A stretch of 64,000 nucleotides of DNA from Tausonia pullulans (taxonomy: Eukaryota; Basidiomycota; Tremellomycetes; Cystofilobasidiales; Mrakiaceae). Positions 49,879-61,575 of the stretch are shown here, in pieces. The translations under genes and the position numbers were made by a program. The stretch lies in assembly GCA_951802195.1 (NCBI GenBank), contig OX637638.1, positions 1 through 64,000 of the forward strand, in the 5' to 3' direction. Within the stretch, counting starts at the first letter, position 1. Each line of letters begins with the position of its first letter. The notes beneath the pieces are model-generated. The model was not told the origin of the DNA and ran no database searches. It saw only the letters and a program-made list of their open reading frames with translations.

Positions 49879-50173
49879 CAGGATCGTCATTAGAAGGGCG
49901 ATTTCATAAAAATCAGACTCAACCATGTGAGTGGTTCTGGTCAAAACAGCGCGTCGCGCATTTGTTAGCGTAGATGCGTTGAGCTGACTAGATCATCTAT
50001 CCTTCTCTATCTCGCAGTTTTATAGGGACATGCTGTCTTCACGCTTGATAATGGACTTAGATACGAAAAAAAAAAAAATCAAGTTGAGGCCGCGCCGAAG
50101 AAGTCGAACGCGTCAAAGAGACGTGCCCAACCAACGACCAACGCCCACCCACTCTGCCCCTTTCCTCCCTCGC
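49879..50173. other. Short intergenic space
   Basis: Between the tRNA and the T5orf172 gene; contains an A-run (~50,068). An upstream in-frame ATG at 50,030 is possible. Confidence 0.4.
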
Positions 50174-52597
50174 ATGGCCTCGGGCTCTTACTTCCAGGTC
50201 CCCTTCCAACCGACCGCCGATCCCCCAGCTTACTCTGCCCTCTTAAGCGCATCATACCCTGCTAGCTCCACCATCAGCACCAGCAGCTCGCGTCCTCAAA
50301 CCGTTCCTTACGTTGCGTTCACCCCGACGCCGTTGCTGCCCGCCGAAGAGCACTCCCATCAATTCCCCGCCGGCTATGGAATTGACCAGCTTGACCAGTC
50401 GATGTCCAGGATGAGCGTCGATAGGCGGCCTGAGGAAGGACAACAGTCGGCCTTGGACGACCGGCCGTTGAGGGAAGCGCCGGGGCAACACCGGGATAAG
50501 CCGCTCCCCAGCCTACCAGGGCCCTCTTCGTCGTCTCACAAAGGCAGACTGGCTTCGGGTTCCCCTGGCATCATTGATCATACGTATTCGTCGGCAAGGG
50601 TGCGTGCTGGATCGAGCTTCACGACGGTCTTTAGCCCCGATATCGTCCCTTTCCCACAATCCTCGACACGTCCTCCGCCTCCCCCTCAGTCGACGCATGG
50701 AGACGGAGCAGTCGACCTTGTCCCCCACCGCCGATCGAACTGGAATGTCCGAGAGAGGACAGCGGGTATCTCTAGTCACCCACTCGACAACGCAGCTGGC
50801 GCTGTTTTGGTGCGACAACACGCCGATGCCGACCACTTCCGTGCTGCTCGGCGTGTTCAGGCAAGCTCTTTCTACGACTCCCGGCCAATCTCAGAGTATC
50901 ACCAGTCCACAATCGCCCCTTCAAACCATCCATCATATTCTCCTAGGCCCATTTCCTACGCGGAGGAGCCCGCGAGGCAGCAGCGATCTTGGAGCGCCAT
51001 TGTACCGCACCCCATCGAGCCTCCTCGCCACCCTCCTCGTCCTCATCAGCTGTCTTCAGTGCCGACGCAGGATGGCCTTTACGCCCCCCTTTCGCCACTA
51101 CCACCATCTCTCCCTCCTCCTCCTCCTCCTCCTCCTCCTCCTCCTCCTCCTCCTCGTCCGCCGCTGCCGCCACCATGTCTCAGCTACCCGCACTCTGCTC
51201 CACCCGCTGTGCCGTCCCTTGTCCCCTCGGTCACCTCCCGATCTTCTTCCGCATCCTACCAGACCGCTGCGAACCACCCTAAATGGGAGATCGCCGCTTC
51301 ATCGGCGGAACTGTACCCTCAGCGTTGCACCGCCACAGCGGGAGCCCCAACGCCGTCCCATCCGTCCCCCTCGACCCCTCGAGCCCGAGCCCAGTCCGCC
51401 GTGCCTGCCTCCTCTTCTCCCATTGCGTCGCCTTCACGAAAACAGAGAACCGGCTCACCCATCGGCGGAGGTTCAAAGAAGCGCTGCGCCGGGACGACGA
51501 AAGTCGGTCGACCTTGCGCCAACACTAAGGCTGCGCATAAGGCGAACAGTGGAGCAAGCAAAGTCACGGGTTTAACAGTGGCAGGCAGGGGAGGCGAGGG
51601 CGAGGATGGAGCGGAGTGGTACTGTCATGTTCATACGTGTGTCTGTCTCTTCGTGTCGAGGTCGCGTGATCGCCAGCTAACTTGCTCTCGCTCGGCTCGG
51701 ACGGCGGCAGCAAGGAAATTCTGAACAACAAGGGATTCTACTGTGGGGAAGGCGGTCGTGGCTGGATTGACTTTGATAGTGCGTTGGGCATGTCAATAGG
51801 GAAAGAGCATGAGAGTCTGACGTGCCTTCCTGTCATTTCATGCAGATTGGCTTCCCCCGGGACTTAAGGACGAGACGCGGGTGAAGCTGATGCGGGCGAT
51901 GGAGACACGGCCGAGCTTAAGTGGGGAGCTAGGCTATGTCTACTGTCAGTGATTGGCTCTACCGGTCTATCCGTCCTTGAAATACTGATCAGGTCCTTCC
52001 CCGTTTGATGCCTCCAGGCTTCGAGTATCGGGGTTCGTCTCATTCTCTTACCACACTCAAACCAATGGCTGATCATTTTCGACTGCACAGGCCTCTCAAC
52101 GCTCAACTCTCGCGCCTTCAAGATCGGCCAAACCTCCAACATCGCCCGCCGACTCGATCAATGGGGAAAACAATGCCCCTCGCACGATCCAGACCTCATC
52201 GGCTTCATCCCCGGTGGGGAAGTGCTTGAGGATGTCTCGAAAAGTCGGTTAAAGGGCGTCCGACGAGGTGGAGGAGATGGAGGTGGAGTGGAGGAGAGCT
52301 TGTTGATGGAGAGTGAGTTGGATTTGTTCACCTTCCTCTTCTCATCTGTTCTGTATCCCCCACCTGACACAATTTACAGAGCTCATACACCTCGAAATTC
52401 GTGATCTCCATCAAGGGGTCCTCATCCGGGAGGAATGCTCCGACTGCAAGGCCTTTCATCGGGAGATCTTCCGCGTCCCCCGTTTGGTCTCGGGGAGAGA
52501 GTGGGAGGAGGTCGTCGTGCCTGTGTTACGCAAGTGGGAGAGGTTCGTCGGAGTCGTGGTGAGCGAAGCGAGGCGAGGCGGGGTCGAGACTCTCTGA
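50174..52597 (+). CDS. T5orf172/DUF1766 (GIY-YIG-like) domain protein with polyproline run
   Basis: The start was placed at MASGSYFQVPFQPTADPPAY (50174); an in-frame ATG at 50030 would add 48 basic residues. The first ~430 residues are Ser/Pro-rich with a run of about 14 prolines at ~51,115-51,160 encoded by CCT repeats. Then KKRCAGTTKVGRPCANTKAA, a Cys-bearing patch (WYCHVHT, KGFYCGEGGRGWIDFD), and the C-terminal domain: RAFKIGQTSNIARRLDQWGK and LIHLEIRDLHQGVLIREEC, which match the T5orf172/DUF1766 fold seen in fungal Mug113-type proteins. Stop 52,595-52,597. It may act on or bind nucleic acid, by analogy with GIY-YIG nucleases; catalysis is unproven. Four or five short introns near the 3' end. 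Confidence 0.75.
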
Positions 52598-53384
52598 ACC
52601 ATGATGATAATGACGCCCTTTCATCGTGGCACTGATGGGAAGAGTCGAGTCTCGTCGCCAATTCAATCCTCCCATCAAATTCACTCTATCTTTCGTCGGA
52701 AAACTAAAGTCATTTAATGAAATGGCGACACAGAGCTTTGGTTGTCAAGCGACGGAGTAACCGCAGCCCCCATTGCCGCGTGGAGCAGAGCGACCCTCGG
52801 CTCGCTCGCTCCCCACCTCGCCCGTCTCTCCCAACCACCACCCACCCAGCCCAACTCTCCCCTTCCTTTCATTCTTTCCAACCCTATTCGCCTTTTAAGT
52901 GAATCCTTCGCTCTTGCTCTGGTCTCCTCTCGTTCCCAGTCCGCTCTTTCTCCCAACGCCCCTGTCGCCTCGTCTCGCCTGCTTCGCGCGCGAGATCGAT
53001 CTCTCTTTCTCTCCCCCTGTATCCCTACCAGCAGCGCCCCAATTGCCTTGCTCTGGCACAGAGGGGAGCATTTTAGCAAGTCTCCCTCTTTTCAGGAGCT
53101 GCCTCGCGCAGTTCTCTTGCCATCTGACGCGTCCACAACGCGTCTCAACGCGAGGGTGCGGTCGAGGGAAGCAAGGACTCGTCATTTCTCGTCGGCCTTT
53201 CCCCGACGGGGGGCCTCCGCTTCCGCTTCTTTCTCTCTCTGCGATTTCCCCCCTCTTTAAGTGGGATTGCTTTGAGCTAGATTAGAGGGGGCGTTCAGCC
53301 ATAAGACACGCCCTCGCTATGATCATTCACTCTCGCGTCACTCGGGAGACCTCGCGCTGACCCACCTTACCCCTTCCTCCAGCC
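52598..53384. promoter_or_regulatory. SKP1 upstream region
   Basis: Pyrimidine-rich leader (CTCGTTCCCAGTCCGCTC-type) over ~500 bp. An open frame here (52,742-53,260) is a by-product of the C/T bias. Confidence 0.45.
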
Positions 53385-54506
53385 ATGTCCACCAAGATCA
53401 CCCTTGAAACCTCCGACAAGGAGTCCTTCTCCGTCGACAAGGAGGTCGCTGAACGCTCCGTCATGCTCAAGAATATGCTCGAGGGTGCGTTTTGTCTCAT
53501 CCCTTTGTCGTCCGCGGGCAGGGCAGGCGGGCATTCATTCGCCCTCGGTGGCCGCTCTTGCTGACTTGCTCACTGCCTTTCATTCCTCCTCTTCCTCTTG
53601 CCTTCTCTCACTCTCAGACGTTGGAGACTCGCCTGATCAGGCCATCCCTCTTCCCAATGTCACGGCTAATGTCCTCAAGAAGGTGCGTCTCTCTTCGCTC
53701 CCTTACTCTCTCCCTCGTTTACTGCATTGGTCTTGCCCGCCGGCCGCTTCCACTGCACCCGCCCGCCCACACGCGTTCTCGCTTTTAGTGGGAGAGGGCC
53801 CTTGCTTATCCACCCTACAAACTCTCCCACCGCGGCGCCGGCTTATCTTTTCCCTCTCTCCCGTCTTGCCTGTCGCGCAGAGAAAGGCGAAATTAGAGGC
53901 TGATCCTGTCCCGCCCACCCCTCTCTAGGTCCTCGAGTACTGCGAACACCACCGCAACGACCCGATGCCCGCCACCTCGGACGAGAACGCGGACGAGAAC
54001 CGCCGGAGGACGACCGATATCGGGGAGTGGGACGGAAAGTTCATCGCTGTGCGTCTCTCTTGGCCTTTGACTCTCTTGAGACCTGGCGGGGGGGGCAGGC
54101 TGACGTGACGTGTTTCCCTGTCCCGTTCCAGGTCGACCAGGAGATGCTCTTCGAGATCATCCTCGCCGCAAACTACCTCGACATCAAGCCTCTCCTGTGG
54201 GTTGTCATCACAGAATGAACAGCTTGGCTTCGGCTGACCTGTCTGTCTCTCCGTCCGTCTCTGCCCCCTCCCCCCCTCCCTCTTTTCTCTCCAGCGACGT
54301 TGGATGCAAGACCGTCGCCAACATGATCAAGGGCAAGACGCCCGAGGAGATCCGCAAACTCTTCAACATTCAGAACGACTTCACCCCTGAGGAGGAGGCT
54401 CAGATCAGGAAGGAGAACGAGTGGGCCGAGGGTTGGTCCCGGTTTCGGTTCAATCTGAAAGGGGTCGCCAGCTGATATTCATTCATCTCCCCCTCCAGAC
54501 CGGTAA
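53385..54506 (+). CDS. SKP1: SKP1, SCF ubiquitin-ligase adaptor
   Basis: Links cullin to F-box proteins. Exon 1 (from 53385) encodes [20 protein letters not shown] and [10 protein letters not shown]. Later exons give [20 protein letters not shown], the insert [26 protein letters not shown] and [20 protein letters not shown], then [20 protein letters not shown] and [18 protein letters not shown], with the last Trp in NEWAEDR. The final exon is 'ACCGG' plus TAA (54504-54506), so the frame closes only 5 nt into it. BTB/POZ then SKP1 dimerisation domain, normal length. Confidence 0.95.
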
Positions 54507-54845
54507 TAAGATCGAGGCGTCAGTACAATTTGTCTCTATTCTCCTTTCTCTTACTTCCTCTTCCCCCTCCCAAATCTCCTTGCATGACCTCTTCTGTCGA
54601 CGACCTTCTCCTTCTCTCATTCTCGCTCTCTTTCCTCTCTAACCCGTCTACCCGTTCCTTACTTTGATTGAGGCGCGTCCAATACACAAATATTCTTTTG
54701 AGAGCTATCATGTGTCAAAGAGGCCAGAATGGGGAGACACGGCCTCTTCGGTCGCGACATCTCGGCCCCAAGCCTTCGACGCGTCTCTCTTTTTGTCTCT
54801 GACTCAAATCACATCGAAAGACCATCCCATCATCATCATCCTCGC
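54507..54845. other. Short convergent intergenic region
   Basis: Between SKP1 and the minus-strand small gene; C/T-rich on the plus strand. No feature seen. Confidence 0.4.
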
Positions 54846-55614
54846 TCATCCACCACCCGACATTGCTCCTGGCTGGCCCCCACCGCCCTCTTCAGCCACC
54901 TCCAGATACTTCCCCCAAGCCCGATCAAACATCGTCGTCTTCTTTGCCCCCTCCCCCTCAACCATCGCCTCCCCTTCAACGCCCACGACATTCCCTTTCT
55001 CGTCCAACACCCACCGCCGCTTCATCTCCCAGGGGTCCACAGCCGGTGGAGGGGCGTCGGTATGCACGAAGAACGTTAAGGAGAGGAGGATGGAGGAGAG
55101 GAGGATGTAGCGGCCGGCCTGGTAGGAGCAGTTCGGGACGATTAGTAGGTCTGTAAGGACAGGGGGGAGGGGCGATACGCACTATAAGGCTCCTGCTGGC
55201 GAGGGTGGGGGGCTTGGGCATGTAAAGTGAGTTCGGGACGGGTCGGGGATACCGGAGTCCTGAAGTCGAGGAGGAGGAGGACGCGTTCGGACCGGAAGAC
55301 GACGATGATGAGGAGGCTGTTGCTGGGGGAGTTCGAGACTGGGGGAACGTGGACGGCCCGGCGTGGGAAGAGAAGTGTTCTGGCGAGGAGTGTGAGGTCA
55401 TAGTGCTGGGACAGAGAATGCGAAGTGGCAGTGGTTGGGTGGAGAGAAGCATTCGAGGGGAGCTCGGCCCGGTCCGAAGAGGCGGGAAAGGGATATTCGT
55501 CGTCAGGGTCTCAATGTGCACGCATAACGGGGAAGAAGCGAGCTGTAAGCGCTGTCGGCCTGTGAAGGTGTCTCCTCTTGCAATTCTCTCCCTTCCTGGG
55601 AGATGAGATGCCAC
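54846..55614 (-). CDS. Small membrane-anchored protein, unrecognised
   Basis: A long minus-strand frame reads LLIIVVFRSERVLLLLDFRT then ...APHPRQQEPY. A 32-nt intron (GTGCGT...TTACAG) joins it to NLLIVPNCSYQAGRYILLSS and SILLSLTFFVHTDAPPPAVD, then WVLDEKGNVVGVEGEAMVEG and WGKYLEVAEEGGGGQPGAMS to a stop at 54846. One hydrophobic segment (YILLSSILLSLTFFV) is followed by a soluble tail. The 5' exon was not resolved: no in-frame ATG precedes the first segment before an upstream stop, so the given start is a guess. I know no family for it. Confidence 0.5.
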
Positions 55615-55719
55615 ACCGGGTCGCCACGGGGGCGAGCAACTTCGCTGGTTGCCGAAGTCCGCCCGCCGACCTCGTCCCTCTTGCCTTCCTTACTGCCATC
55701 CACCACCCCAGCCCACACC

Positions 55720-56913
55720 ATGTCGACTGCCACCGCCAAGCTCAACGACGCGCTCGTCTCCTCCATCAACCGCGTCCATGCCAAGTCTAAGGAGTGAGTT
55801 CTGTCCGTGGGGGCATGCCTCTCTGACAGCAAAGCCGACCACGATCAATCGTGTCCCTTCTTAGGCTCGAGCAGAACGTTCTCCATCCAGCGCTTGATAA
55901 GGGCAAGGACATCGGCGCGGGGTATCCTGTCTCTGCTGTGCGTCTTCTCTGCGAGGGTATCCCGTCTGACTGAAGGCTCGACTGACCGCACTGGTCGATG
56001 GGCGTGATCCGCACTAGGCCTTCATCGCCCTTCTCGCGGCCCTCTCCTTCATCCCTGTCGCGTGCTTCATGTAACGTTGCCCATTTCTAGTGTTTCCTTT
56101 CGTATATGTGCGCTGATATCGCCGACCCCCTCAGCGGCTTTGTCGCCTTTGTCGCTCTCTCGACGTTGACCATCGCCGGCGTGGTTGTCGCCGCGACCGT
56201 TTTGGGGGCTGTCTGCTTCGCCAGTGAGTCTCGCTGGTGCTCGTATCTTCATGTAGTTCTCAGTTATCTGGTTCGAGTACGGAAAAGCGAGATCTGGCTA
56301 CTTGTGGGCGATTCGCGAGGATGGCGGCGTGTATCGCAAGGGCTCTCAATGTCGCCGCCACACACAGCTCGTCGCGTCGGATCTCTCTTCTCTAGGCTGC
56401 TTCACAGCAGCACATAGGCTCTTTTCATCGGCTAATGCTTCTCTCTCCCAACTTCACAATCTAGCCTTCTTTGTCGTCCCGGCCCTCTTGTTCACCACGT
56501 TCCTCGCCCTCATCTTCACTCTCACTCTCCTTGCCCTCTTCGCGACGTACCGCCTCTACCTCGCCCTCCGCACGTCCGTCCTGTCCCCACGTCTTCAAAT
56601 CCCCTCCCCTTGCGAACGCTGACATCTCCCAAACCTGTTCGATAGTGCTCCCACCCTCCCCGCGGCCCTCTCCCGCACATCGGCCGACGTCCTTGCCCTC
56701 TTCAAGGGCGAGACGGCCCTCGTCCGAAGGGGGCTTGGCATTTCCTCATCTGCTCACGACCACCAGCAGGATGCCTCGGAAGAAGACCTCGATCAGTACC
56801 TTCTCTCAACGAGGCGGAAGTTGGAGGAGAAGAGGGAGGAGCTCTCTGCGCGTACCAGTGGGGAATGGGTGAAGGAGGAGGGGGATGGGAAGGAGGGGCT
56901 CAGGGGGGAGTGA
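55720..56913 (+). CDS. Promethin/LDO-like hairpin membrane protein (candidate)
   Basis: Starts MSTATAKLNDALVSSINRVH. Later exons: LEQNVLHPALDKGKD, AAFIALLAALSFIPVACF, GFVAFVALSTLTIAGVVVAA, FFVVPALLFTTFLALIFTLT then LLALFATYRLYLALRTS. The result is two to three long hydrophobic segments in paired hairpins between hydrophilic ends, with a C-terminal acidic coiled-coil-like region (ASEEDLDQYLLSTRRKLEEK) and a stop at 56911-56913. Paired hairpins around a G/A-rich core resemble promethin (LDAF1)/yeast LDO proteins of lipid droplet-forming ER; an REEP/reticulon-like protein is the alternative. Five introns. Confidence 0.6.
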
Positions 56914-58362
56914 GAATCGGAGTAGACGCCTGCTTGGTCCTTTTTCTATTCTTGTTTGTGTGCGATTCTATGCCTGTGTGTATTCTTCTCCGTGACCTGA
57001 GTCGAGGGCGACGCGGAATTGAAGTGCATGGTTCATTCGTTCCACTCCTCCACTCCTGTGCGCCGTAACTGACAGTGGCCTTGAAGAGATCGATCGCTGG
57101 CTCGCTGAGTTACTCGGCCATCAAGCCAACAAGCCTCAAAGTTGGACCGTCGATCGTGAAACAACGTCCAGGCTGCAGGGAGCACAAGCGGGGAACTTAA
57201 CTGTCATCTGCGACGGCCGATTGAGAATGTCTCTTGACCAAGTTCCGCTATCCGGCCCACCCCAGTGAGTCTTCCAAGTTTGGAATGAGCCTGCAGCCTG
57301 CAGGTGTCTTGCTACATGGACACAGCGGACGAACAAGTGGGTCTCCAACATTCAGAGAGTATTCCGGGTGCATATAATCTTACGGTCTTGCCCATGCGCG
57401 TGCAGAGCCGTGCAGCGTGCGATCACAGGACAACGCGGGCTCGCTGTTCACTGACGTCATAGAAGCTGCCGCGACTGCGGACGCCGCCCCAAGACACCTA
57501 ATCACGTACGATCTTCTATTGCCACAGACACGCTCTTTATACAGATCTGTGTTATGACCATTGCATCAACCCTATTCCGCAAGATACAATGACCGTAGTC
57601 AACGGAATATGTCTTGTATCCTGACCATCGAATCACTCACAAGTTAAAAGCACAACGAACATGGTCCGATGGAAGTGATTGGAATGGGAGAGGAAGAGTA
57701 TTCTTATTCTTATTCTTATTTGGGGGGGGGGGGGGGGGGGTCGAGTTAGGGATCAAGCGTAGAGGACGACATAACCTGACGAGAGACGGCGAGAGGGAGG
57801 AAGGAGAGAAGATCTAGTTGGGAAGGGAGGGGAGGGGACTGTACAGATAGGGAGAGAGAAGGGTCAAGTGAGGAAAACATCTGCGGTAGAGGGAGCGGAG
57901 GGAGGGAGAGGAGGGAAGGAGGAGGTATGCAGTACAGCGAGAGGGGGGGGAGGGCGGGGGCAGGTGCGAATGGAGGAATAGAAGGGTGGTGGGAGGGAAG
58001 AACAGACTCAAAACACAAGTTGACCTGACCTCTCAAACGACCGATCGTCAGGCATCAGGGATCTCCGACGCTTCCTGCATTCAGTAGCCTTTTTTCTTTT
58101 GTATTTAAGTCATGAGTTATACGTAGAGAACGAGGTAACCCTATGAGAGATGGTGATTCGTAGCTAGATAGAGGGAGAGCGAAAGTGAAAGTAGGGGTGG
58201 AAGGAAAGCAAAAGATGGGTTATAGACATAGGCCCATTTGAAAAGGTAGAATGTGCATAGCAAAGAGCTTTACGGAGACATTACGCTGCCACAGTTTTTG
58301 GTTGGAACTCATAGATTTGAGGTCAGACCTGACCACACATAAATGTTCTCTTGACAATCATG
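56914..58362. other. Gene-free region with homopolymer and purine tracts
   Basis: Holds a TTATTC microsatellite (~57,695-57,720), a run of 19 G (57,722-57,740) and a strongly purine-biased plus strand to ~58,010. Frames here follow the base bias and look non-coding. Confidence 0.5.
57722..57740 (+). repeat. G homopolymer (19 G)
   Basis: Unbroken G19 after a TTATTC microsatellite, leading into GA-rich sequence. Length may be unreliable in assembly. Confidence 0.8.
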
Positions 58363-58461
58363 TCTTTGGTGGTCCAACGGCTAAGATGTCCGCCTGTCAG
58401 TCTATCTCGCTTAAACGAGCTGCTGTCCGCGGGAGACCGGGGTTCGACTCCCCGCCAGAGA
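58363..58461 (+). tRNA. tRNA-Asp (GTC), with 28-nt intron
   Basis: Mature sequence identical to the minus-strand copy at 49,780; the intron differs at four positions, all outside its CTCG...CGAG hairpin. Same acceptor, T-arm and anticodon GTC followed by A37. This copy points rightward. Confidence 0.93.
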
Positions 58462-59339
58462 GTAACTTTTCTTTTTAGCTCATGTCATCATTGAAAGGAT
58501 GATCCGTTTGCCTCACCCAGTGCAAGCCTGCCCGCTGGCGACGTTGTCAAAGCCGGCCGCTGCTCATTGTTCCGTGTCATCTAGCCCTTCGACCTCCACT
58601 TCTCAACACGAGACCCGAGCCACCGATGACAACGAGACCAACCAGATATTCCCTGACACGGAGGACGGCGATGTTGATTTGACGCCCCACTGGAGCCGGA
58701 GTCCGCTTCGATCTTCCAAGAGCGAGATCGAGGACGAGGACCAAGCAGCTCGGCGTTCACTCTCGGATGTCTATTGACACTGCCTGACCCTCTCACCTAG
58801 TTGCAGCAAAATTCTTGCAACATGTGGCAAGCTGTCCGCACACGCAATAGTGCCCCCGTCCCCGGCTTCACGGTCGCACGTTTCTCAGATGTGATGTGAC
58901 GCCCAGAATCAGTTTCAACTGAAGAGGCCATCGTCTTCTTGTCTCGGCGGGCCCGTCTTCCCGTGACGTACCCTCTCTTCAATTAACTCGATCCTCAGTT
59001 CGATCTGGTGTGAGGCTGGGGAGCGGCCAGATCGTGGACGATCTTCTTCGCCTTGCCACGCCCAGAGACCATGCCCATCATTCGCTCATGCCTGAATCGC
59101 TTGTTAATTCAAGAGCCCCAAGCTCGGGGATACATGGCCACTCAACGACATCCTCCAGAGATTCGCCGCAAGTGAGTGTTGCATCTCCCGTTAGCGCAGC
59201 TTTCGCTTCCTCGCTCATATCATCTGCCCATACCCAAGTTTGCCCAGCGCCAGAATCCGCCTCGAAACATCCGTCTCAGCTGGCGCCTCTTCCTCGTCCA
59301 ATTCTTCCGAGCAAGCGGAGACATCCCGAGGGGAAACCC
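58462..59339. other. Gene-poor stretch
   Basis: A 92-codon frame at 58,499-58,777 (MIRLPHPVQACPLATLSKPA...) and others have no recognisable domain. The stretch borders repeat copy D; probably non-genic. Confidence 0.4.
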
Positions 59340-59702
59340 GGTAGGAATGGTCCAAGGGTTAAGGACTGGGGAGGATGGGGGAAGAGAGGGACGTCGACGG
59401 GGGGGTGAAACTGGAGTGCTGGTAATGGCACGGGCTCGCTTCGAGGTCTTGGGCAGAAGTTGTTTTAAGTCCAAATGATAGTCCGAATGCAGAGCAAAAT
59501 GTACGACGAACTGAACGTTTTATGGACGAAGGGTGAGATCAATCAGGGGGGGGGGGGGGAGGACGGAAAGTATGGGACAGCAAAGAATGTGGGACAATGT
59601 GACGAAAGAAGGACCAAAGAAATGGGCAATGGGAATGCTGAACAAGCAAGGGAGAGGCTACACAGGTGCAGAGCCGAGGTAGCGAATCCGCAAGATCCTG
59701 AG
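59340..59702 (-). repeat. Dispersed repeat, copy D
   Basis: Minus-strand copy with the same marks: GATCTTGCGGATTCGC start (~59,700), CCATAAAA, core AAGACCTCGAAGCG (complement of 59,437-59,450) and an ...LNPWTIP-like end. It includes a 12-14 base G run (~59,546-59,559). It lies 43 kb away from the other copies. Confidence 0.7.
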
Positions 59703-60192
59703 GGAACCACAACATTTTCTCCTCGTCGAAGAGGTAGAAGCGGAACGAGACACAGCCTGAGGTGAGCGTCGCACACAGAGAGATGAGAGAAGGAAATAGT
59801 GCGTTGTCGTCTTTTGCTTCCTTTCTCTTCACGAGACTGTACATCCTCCCTATTTCATTCAGGGCCAAGGAGCGGACGGCCGAGATTTGGGCGATGGCTC
59901 GCGAGGTCGAGCTCTACGGGCGAAAACATGCGAAGGTATAGCGCATCATATCAATGTGTTTGTGTACTAGGTTATGCTCAATGAAGTTGATACTCGGGAG
60001 ATGGCTGTTTAAGCCTGAGACTGCGCATGCAATTGTGGCTACATCGTCGAGGGAGCAAGGGCCGGGCCGCCCGCGAAGACGCGCCGCGCACCTACGCGAA
60101 CCAGCTCGCTCGCGCACCGTACCTCTACCCTCCACCCTCTCAGCAGCACTCGCTCACCCGCCCCCCTTCTTGTTCTCATCTATCCAACGTCG
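59703..60192. promoter_or_regulatory. UBC9 upstream region
   Basis: About 490 bp between repeat copy D and the first candidate UBC9 codon. Includes another ATGT|GTTTGT near 59,953 that could serve as an alternative first exon. Confidence 0.4.
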
Positions 60193-61575
60193 ATGTGTTC
60201 GTCCACTCACGGGTGATTTTGCACATATACATCGCTGATATCTATCTACCCCTCCTACTTCCCAGCTGGTATCTGTCGAACACGGTTGGCCGAGGAGCGC
60301 AAGCAGTGGAGGAAGGACCATCCCTTTGTGCGTCACCCCACCGGAGCTCTCTTTTCCTAGCTCAGCAGCACGACAGGAACGAGTGATTCTTCCTTCCATC
60401 CGGAAGTCTGGCTGACGCGACACGGCGACGTAATTTGGGCGCGCTCTCCTCCGATGACTCCAGGGATTCTACGCTAGGCCCATGAAGGCTGCCGACGGAA
60501 GCCTCGACCTGATGAAGTGGGAGATCGGAATTCCTGGAAAGGCCAATGTCTGTAGAGCTGTCGAGGTCTCTTTGAAAGCGGGACGTTGTTGGCTGACAGA
60601 GACCGATATTTCTCCTCTCTCGTTCGCGCTCGCTCATCCACCGTCGCGTCCCTCGTCATGCGCCGCATTCGCCTATCCTGCGCGTAATCTCTTCGGCCTA
60701 CACGGTGGACGTACCGTAGACCTCATGGGAGAACGGTCTCTACAAGCTCCAGATGCTCTTCCCGGACGGTTTGTCCCTGAGTCTCGTGATATCGCCCTGT
60801 CGCGCTCTCCCACGCGAGACCTGACGCAACTCGCCCGGCCTGCCTCTCCGCTCGCCCCAAAGATTACCCTTCAAAGCCTCCCAAGTGTGCGTCTCTTGGT
60901 CTCTCACAGACGCACTTCGGATCCCTCTTCCTGACCATTGCTTTCTCCTTCGTGCTCCTGGCAGGCAAATTCACCCCGCCTCTCTTCCATCCGAATGTAT
61001 ACCCATCGGGGACTGTTTGCCTCTCGATCCTGGATGAGGAGAAGTCGTGGAAGCCCGCCATCACGATCAAGCAGGTAAGAGCTGCCCTCAGTTTCTTGCA
61101 TCTACTGGATCAGGACGCGACAACACGCGAGCGATGCGTTTCGATTCTACTCGGCGATGGACTGGGCTGACTTTTATCTGTCTGGCTCCTTCGCTCGCAG
61201 ATTGTTATCGGCATTCAAGATCTCCTCAACGACCCGAACGCAGCTGACCCAGCACAGGTGCGAATGGCTGTCTCTGGCGTCCTTCATGGATGCCTCAGCG
61301 TCACATAGCTTACTTGGCTCATTCTCGGGCTGGATAGACCGATGCGTACACTCTTTACAGGTCCGCCGCCGCCGCCCGCATCCATGATCCGACCTGAGCG
61401 CGCTCGCCCCCTGATGCTTGTCCTTTGGTCTGCTCAGGAACGACAAGATTGCGTACGAGAAGCGGATCCGACAGCAAGCCAAGGGTTCGATCTTCGCTCG
61501 CTCTTCCGCGTTGCGCGAGATCCTCATCTGACGTTCCTGTGTCTGCCCGCCCGCGCAGAGAACATCCCGAAGTAG
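60193..61575 (+). CDS. UBC9: SUMO-conjugating enzyme UBC9
   Basis: E2 enzyme transferring SUMO. Exons give [54 protein letters not shown], then [20 protein letters not shown] with the active-site Cys after [23 protein letters not shown], and [18 protein letters not shown] at TAG 61573-61575. The first coding exon is probably only 'ATGT' (60193-60196), spliced across 60197-60263 to give M-S-G-I-C as in other UBC9 proteins; its donor (GTTCGT) is not ideal. About seven introns, full length. Confidence 0.93.

Noticed and set aside
50574-51575. 333-codon frame overlapping the T5orf172 gene
   Set aside because: Alternate frame of a coding exon; its leucine run is just the CCT repeat read in another frame.
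52742-53260. 172-codon frame upstream of SKP1
   Set aside because: Follows the pyrimidine bias of a promoter or leader; no domain.
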